From NCBI RefSeq assembly GCF_003269425.1, contig NZ_CP030104.1, positions 186,001-250,000 on the forward strand: a stretch of 64,000 nucleotides of DNA, written 5' to 3'. The stretch comes from Flagellimonas maritima (GTDB lineage Bacteria > Bacteroidota > Bacteroidia > Flavobacteriales > Flavobacteriaceae). A program made the translations under genes and the position numbers. The notes beneath the pieces are model-generated. The model saw only the letters and a program-made list of their open reading frames with translations, ran no database searches and was not told the DNA's origin. Below are positions 59,574-64,000 of this stretch, one piece after another. Each line of letters opens with the position of its first letter. Within the stretch, counting starts at the first letter, position 1.

Positions 59574-61142
59574 ATGAAAAATATAAACAATATGAAAATT
59601 TCAACATCTTTTTTGTTAATGCTGTTTCTCATTGGTACAGTAGGCTGTAGCGATTCGTTCCTTGACGAAGCAGATGTATTTAGAGAGCTTGATTCCAGTA
59701 CATTTTATAAAACCGATGCCGATGCCATAAGTGCTGTAAATTCCGTATACGCACCATTGAATGACCAAGGTCTTTTTAAAAGGTTTTACATGTATATTGC
59801 ACATTTTACCGGTGAAACTGCATTGACAAATGGCACCCGTTCCAACGAACAGGTGTATGTCAACTTCAATTTTAACCCAGCCTCCGGGGATTTGATTCCT
59901 AAGGCTTGGGAAGAATGTTATAAAGGCATTAACAGGGCAAATCAAGTTATAGAAAGGGTACCGGAAATTGACTCCCCCAATGAAGACTTATTGAACCGAG
60001 TGGTAGCGGAGGCAAAATTTTTACGGGCTTTTTATTACTTTGAACTGGTGAAACTATACGGCAACGTACCTATTTACAATCAGGTATTTAATGGTGATCT
60101 TTCAGATGATGAACAATTATTTCCTTTACAGTCACCTCCGTCCGCAATATATGGGGTCATAGAAGCCGATTTATTGGATGCCATTCCCGATTTACCTGAA
60201 AGCTATGATAACAACAATACGGGCAGGGCTACTTCTGGAGCGGCAAAATCCCTATTGGGCAAAGCTTATCTCTATAACGGTGAATATCAAAAATCGAGAG
60301 ACATATTGAACGAGGTCATTACTTCTGGGGTCTATGCCTTAGAATCGGATTTCATCAATATTTTCCCGAAATCCAATGAGAATAATGGTGAATCAATTTT
60401 TGAGGTACAGTTTCAATCCGGTTTTGGTGCTGCTTTTGATCAGCCCAACCGTGGCGGACCCAATGAAGCCAGTTGGATGAACAACTGGTTCAGCCCTGCA
60501 AGAATCGGGTTTAGAAATGCGGTCCCAGGAAGACAGACCATTGAATTCTTTGAACAATTTCCAGAAGAAGATGCTATAAGGCGTACTGGAACTTATGCAC
60601 AACCAGGAGATGTTTGGGGTACTTGGAACCCGATAGCCGATGATCCCGTGGCGGCTAATCAGTGGCGGGATAGAGTACTGGTCTTTCCAGACCCAACATT
60701 ACCATTTTTAGGTATACGCAAATATGCCGGAGGACCGGACGATCCAGATAGTTTTAATCAAAATGCGAACAATTATAGGGCAATCCGCTTGGCAGATGTG
60801 CTTTTGATGTTCGCAGAAGCGGAAAACGAAGTTAACGGCCCAACATCCTTGGCCTATAGTGCAGTGAACCAAGTACGGGTACGTGCAGGAGTTGACCCTT
60901 TCCCCGAAGGACTCAATACAGCTGACTTTTTTGACAGACTAAGAACAGAGCGAAGATTGGAACTTACGTTTGAATATTCGCTGTTTTTTGATTTGGTACG
61001 CTGGGCGAATAGTGGAAAAATACAAAGTAGTGAATTGCCAGCTATAATGCCCGGTTTTACGGTAGGGAAGAATGAAGTATTACCTATTCCAGAAATAGAA
61101 TTGATTGACAATCCAAACCTTGATCAGAATGATGGGTATTAG
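59574..61142 (+). CDS. susD: SusD/RagB-type surface glycan-binding lipoprotein
   Basis: The 522-aa product starts with a lipobox (LIGTVGCSDS) and is a SusD-like all-alpha TPR-related protein: KAWEECYKGINRANQVIERV, AEAKFLRAFYYFELVKLYGN, GAAKSLLGKAYLYNGEYQKS and RLADVLLMFAEAENEVNGPT. The C-terminal RLRTERRLELTFEYSLFFDL and NEVLPIPEIELIDNPNLDQN complete it. It caps the SusC barrel and delivers oligosaccharide. It lies 10 bp after susC. The glycan-binding aromatic residues cannot be assigned by eye. Confidence 0.95.
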   Translation: MKNINNMKISTSFLLMLFLIGTVGCSDSFLDEADVFRELDSSTFYKTDADAISAVNSVYAPLNDQGLFKRFYMYIAHFTGETALTNGTRSNEQVYVNFNFNPASGDLIPKAWEECYKGINRANQVIERVPEIDSPNEDLLNRVVAEAKFLRAFYYFELVKLYGNVPIYNQVFNGDLSDDEQLFPLQSPPSAIYGVIEADLLDAIPDLPESYDNNNTGRATSGAAKSLLGKAYLYNGEYQKSRDILNEVITSGVYALESDFINIFPKSNENNGESIFEVQFQSGFGAAFDQPNRGGPNEASWMNNWFSPARIGFRNAVPGRQTIEFFEQFPEEDAIRRTGTYAQPGDVWGTWNPIADDPVAANQWRDRVLVFPDPTLPFLGIRKYAGGPDDPDSFNQNANNYRAIRLADVLLMFAEAENEVNGPTSLAYSAVNQVRVRAGVDPFPEGLNTADFFDRLRTERRLELTFEYSLFFDLVRWANSGKIQSSELPAIMPGFTVGKNEVLPIPEIELIDNPNLDQNDGY

Positions 61143-61232
61143 GTTAAATGATTTTATTAACGTAATGCATTTTGCTATTTTACTTTTTAACCAAAATTTG
61201 GAGATACACATGTTAAAATAGCACATTTTTGC

Positions 61233-61319
61233 CGTCACCCTGAACTTGTTTCAGGGTCCCATCCTCGGAATCGTTTGTAAAATTAGGGAATTTGAGGTTG
61301 AAACGGGTTCAACATGACG
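61233..61319. repeat. REP-like composite repeat
   Basis: GTCACCCTGAACTTGTTTCA with GGGTCCCATC at the left and GAGGTTGAAACGGGTTCAAC with ATGACGC at the right form two hairpins. It matches the copy at 45386 over most of both arms. It lies between the convergent susD and mutarotase-like genes. Confidence 0.75.
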
Positions 61320-61383
61320 CCAGATTAAGATTTCCAGTTTTTATGATGAACAACGATTTTTATTAGTTAAGTTTAGTTCAAGG

Positions 61384-61415
61384 GCTGCTCTCAATGAGAG
61401 CAGCTTTTTTTATTT
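61384..61415 (+). terminator. Rho-independent terminator after susCD
   Basis: GCTGCTCTC and GAGAGCAGC pair around AAT and are followed by TTTTTTTATTTT. It is the distal terminator of the susCD transcript, 242 bp after susD. Confidence 0.9.
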
Positions 61416-61434
61416 TAAAGTGGATGTAAGTGAA

Positions 61435-62568
61435 TCAGTTAAATTTTGAAAAAATCTTCTCGACCTCACCTTTTTCAGTAGCATACTGTACAATTACGGT
61501 TTCATCGGTTAGAAACACATGGGTAGTTTCTAAAAATTTTGCTGGAATTTCCATTGCGAACATATAATATGTTTTGTCCAAGGTCTGCCCAGCATCAATA
61601 AACTCAAAGGAAAGGTTCGCAAAATAAGTGTAATTACCGGTGATTAGTTCTTTAAAGCCCAATCCCACTCCACAAGTGGCAAACTCAATGGCCCTCCCCA
61701 CTACTTTGCCATCCACAGATTGATGCCAAACATTTAACCAAGGGTATTCATTTATCTTCCAGATATAGCCTATCAGAAGCTTTTTATCAGGGTTGCTGGC
61801 GGTAGCCCAACCAGTTTTATCCGATTCAGAAAAAATATGGGACGTCAAATAGGTCTTTTTTCGACTGCCAGAAGTTCGTAAATCGATTTTACCATCTGGC
61901 AAGATTCCATTGGGCCAATAAAAGGAATCAGCTTCCAAATTATTGTACGTAGTTCTTGGATAAGCTCCTTTTTGATAGAATCCTTTTCCCGCATTGGTAT
62001 CGATACGTAAATTTTTGGAAACAAATGCACCGCCAAATGTTGGGTGTTGCAGAAAATTGTATACTCTGGATATGGGCAAATCGTTTGTGACGGATTCTTT
62101 CACTTGTATCAGTGCTTCATTTTGATATAATGTGATTTTCCTCTCCAGGCTAAGACCCTCGATCTTTGATCGAAAACCTGTTTTCAATATCTTATTTCCT
62201 AGACTATCAATACTGAAGTTATTTCTTTTCCAAATTTGCGCCGTAGGTTCGCCATACAAACGAATACCTGCATTTTGTTCACCTTCGGTAGGCATTCCCC
62301 AGGTCCCCAGGCTTATAAAGTGTCCACGAAATGCAAAACCATCTTTATTGATTTCCGGTTGATTTTCCACAGGGAGTGACCAATCGAATGGGTTAACAGG
62401 ATTGTCCTTAAATTCTAAAGAAGTGATTGCGCCTCCATGTAAATTTTGTACCAATTTCAGACTTTTGTTCTTTAAGACTATCGAATCCTTTACATGTTGC
62501 ATGCTTTGAACTTCAGCAGAAATCAAAATAAAAAATAGGAGTAGACTATAGCTATTTACTTGATTCAT
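61435..62568 (-). CDS. Galactose-mutarotase-fold secreted protein
   Basis: This 377-aa protein has a signal peptide (SYSLLLFFILISAEVQSMQ). Its body is rich in beta strands typical of the aldose-1-epimerase/galactose-mutarotase superfold: KLVQNLHGGAITSLEFKDNP, RVYNFLQHPTFGGAFV, LLIGYIWKINEYPWLNVWHQ and GKVVGRAIEFATCGVG. It could be a mutarotase, or a carbohydrate-binding or hydrolytic member (several lyases and hydrolases share this fold); no catalytic residues were certain. Its start overlaps the sulfatase gene upstream by 17 bp, so the two are translationally coupled. Confidence 0.65.
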   Translation of the reverse strand: MNQVNSYSLLLFFILISAEVQSMQHVKDSIVLKNKSLKLVQNLHGGAITSLEFKDNPVNPFDWSLPVENQPEINKDGFAFRGHFISLGTWGMPTEGEQNAGIRLYGEPTAQIWKRNNFSIDSLGNKILKTGFRSKIEGLSLERKITLYQNEALIQVKESVTNDLPISRVYNFLQHPTFGGAFVSKNLRIDTNAGKGFYQKGAYPRTTYNNLEADSFYWPNGILPDGKIDLRTSGSRKKTYLTSHIFSESDKTGWATASNPDKKLLIGYIWKINEYPWLNVWHQSVDGKVVGRAIEFATCGVGLGFKELITGNYTYFANLSFEFIDAGQTLDKTYYMFAMEIPAKFLETTHVFLTDETVIVQYATEKGEVEKIFSKFN

Positions 62569-63979
62569 CCTCCATTTTATTTATTGGCATGGGTGCATTG
62601 GTTCGAATCAACCATTGTTTAATGCTGTCTTTCATTTTTGAGGTAACCTCAGGATACTTTGTACTTAAATCCTCCTGCTCTCCCAAATCATTTTTTAAAT
62701 CATAAAGTTCCGTAGTCTCGTCTTCCAATGATAGAATAAGTTTCATATCACCTTTTCTTAATGCAGCCTTTGGTCTTCCGCCCTGATTGCTAAAGTGTGG
62801 ATAATGAAAATAAAGGGATTCCCTGGTCAAAGTTTCCCCAGCCTCAAAAGCTTTGAGCTTGTTTTCACCATCAATGGTCTGCGGTACGTTTTCATTTTCC
62901 CGAACAAGTTTTAGGAACGTCGGGAATATATCAATGGTAGATATGACGGACGAATTAACGTACCCCCCTTCCCAATTTCCTTTCCAATATGCAATCATCG
63001 GTACGCGCAGGCCGCCCTCGTACATGGTTCCTTTCCCAGACTTCAACGGATCGTTCACCGTAGGTTTGCTTCCTGCTTCACCGACCGCAAGCCCACCATT
63101 GTCCGATACAAATACTAGCAATGTATTTTCCATAAGCCCGTTTTCCTCAAGGCTCTTTACGATTTCGCCTACCGATGCGTCCATCTGTTCGATCATGGAG
63201 CCATACACGGGATTAAAGTCGTTTGGCCTTGGATTTTCCTTCATTTTATACTTCGCCACTAAGGTTGAATCTCCCTGAAGCGGCAGATGAACTGCGAAAT
63301 GCGCCACCGTCATAAAAAAGGTGGTGTCCTTGTTCTGTTCGATAAATTTTATGGAATTCCGCGTAATTTCATCCGTTATATACGGTAATTCATAAGCTTC
63401 TGTATTATCACCTATTTTGTACCATTTGTAGGTTTCATCTACGGGCAACAACTCGTAATCAAATCCTTCAGTAACATCAAAACCTTGGAACTTGGGGTCG
63501 GATTTTCCAAAAGTTGTATTCTCGCCCAAATGCCATTTACCTATTAACGCCGTTTTGTAACCATCTTTTTTAAGTTCTTCCGCTATGGTGATTTCATCCA
63601 ATGGTAGATGGTTCTCATATTCGGCAGGCAACACGGGAGAATCCTCAACTTGCTTTGTGCCATAAAGATAATTCGTCAACCCTACCCTGGCCGGGTAACG
63701 CCCCGTCAAAAGACTTGTCCTGGTAGGGGAACAGACATGGCTCCCCGCATAGGCATTATCGAATCGCATACCGTTTTTGGCCAATTCATCCAAGTTTGGA
63801 CTTTCAAAATAGGTATTTCCGTAAACGCCAAGATCCGACCACCCCAAATCATCGGCCACGATCAGCACGATATTTGGTTTTTGTTGTGTACTAACGATCG
63901 AATCGTTGGAACTGTTTTTTTTGTCTTTACAAGAAGTGATGCAGATTGATAGTATCAATACTCCTACTATTTTTTTCAT
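62552..63979 (-). CDS. Type I sulfatase (lipoprotein)
   Basis: This 475-aa lipoprotein (SICITSCKDKK, Cys17) has the S1 sulfatase motifs PNIVLIVADDLGWSDLGVYG (35-54) and the formylglycine site SHVCSPTRTSLLTGR (Cys83). IGKWHLGE, FFMTVAHFAVHLPLQ and LLVFVSDNGGLAVGEAG, followed by GKGTMYEGGLRVPMIAYWKG, complete the fold. The layout resembles arylsulfatase A/S1-type enzymes acting on galactose or hexose sulfates. It overlaps the mutarotase-like gene by 17 bp. Its promoter would be at or beyond the window edge, and its own upstream neighbours are unknown. Confidence 0.92.
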   Translation of the reverse strand: MKKIVGVLILSICITSCKDKKNSSNDSIVSTQQKPNIVLIVADDLGWSDLGVYGNTYFESPNLDELAKNGMRFDNAYAGSHVCSPTRTSLLTGRYPARVGLTNYLYGTKQVEDSPVLPAEYENHLPLDEITIAEELKKDGYKTALIGKWHLGENTTFGKSDPKFQGFDVTEGFDYELLPVDETYKWYKIGDNTEAYELPYITDEITRNSIKFIEQNKDTTFFMTVAHFAVHLPLQGDSTLVAKYKMKENPRPNDFNPVYGSMIEQMDASVGEIVKSLEENGLMENTLLVFVSDNGGLAVGEAGSKPTVNDPLKSGKGTMYEGGLRVPMIAYWKGNWEGGYVNSSVISTIDIFPTFLKLVRENENVPQTIDGENKLKAFEAGETLTRESLYFHYPHFSNQGGRPKAALRKGDMKLILSLEDETTELYDLKNDLGEQEDLSTKYPEVTSKMKDSIKQWLIRTNAPMPINKMEDESSK

Positions 63980-64000
63980 GATCTTACTTTAGTTATTGGT

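Overview
The window is a chromosomal segment of a marine flavobacterium (Bacteroidota, most likely Flavobacteriaceae). The basis is AT-rich DNA, a SusC/SusD pair, TonB-dependent receptors, lipoprotein sulfatases, Bacteroidota-type promoters (TAnnTTTG), A-rich leaders without classical Shine-Dalgarno sites, and many small stress proteins typical of that family. No rRNA, tRNA, CRISPR array, prophage or intact insertion sequence was recognised. All functional calls are by eye from motifs and family memory; no database search was run.

Region 1 (1-6.7 kb, minus strand) looks like one operon: a 54-aa membrane microprotein, a 1239-aa outer-membrane lipoprotein (phosphoesterase-like, then kinase-like, then Omp85-type barrel), a PoxB-type pyruvate oxidase, and a Pycsar-effector-like protein (degenerate HD domain plus two membrane helices) cut by the window edge. 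The long protein and the edge gene are the most unusual items here.

Region 2 (6.8-30 kb) is an envelope and stress region. It holds a YtxH/holin-like/DUF6327 operon, a hemerythrin-topoisomerase IB-MscS-TrkH operon, CsbD, a DUF1328 microprotein, a Rho-N protein, DJ-1/PfpI, a GH3-family acyl-adenylating enzyme, cardiolipin synthase, YihY/BrkB and two AsmA/DUF748 proteins. Interspersed are four paralogous AraC-type regulators, all on the minus strand. Several proteins keep a known fold but have lost key catalytic residues: an SRAP-like protein without Cys2, a DUF2652 cyclase-like protein and an ArsC-like protein without its cysteine.

Region 3 (30-33 kb) is a TonB-dependent receptor with a CxxC in its plug, followed by a periplasmic thioredoxin-like protein.

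Region 4 (33.5-64 kb) is a large carbohydrate-utilisation locus. It combines GH125 and GH92 alpha-mannosidases, an unassigned clan GH-A hydrolase, an ADP-ribosylglycohydrolase-family protein, three intact sulfatases plus one sulfatase remnant, a SusC/SusD pair, a mutarotase-fold protein, a membrane-bound AraC regulator, a FucP-type sugar/H+ symporter, a ROK kinase and a GmhA-type isomerase. It also holds a complete L-rhamnose route: isomerase, kinase, fused aldolase/lactaldehyde dehydrogenase and L-lactate oxidase, giving DHAP plus pyruvate. The inferred substrate is a sulfated, alpha-mannose-containing glycan that also carries a 6-deoxyhexose. REP-like hairpin repeats sit at several transcription-unit boundaries.
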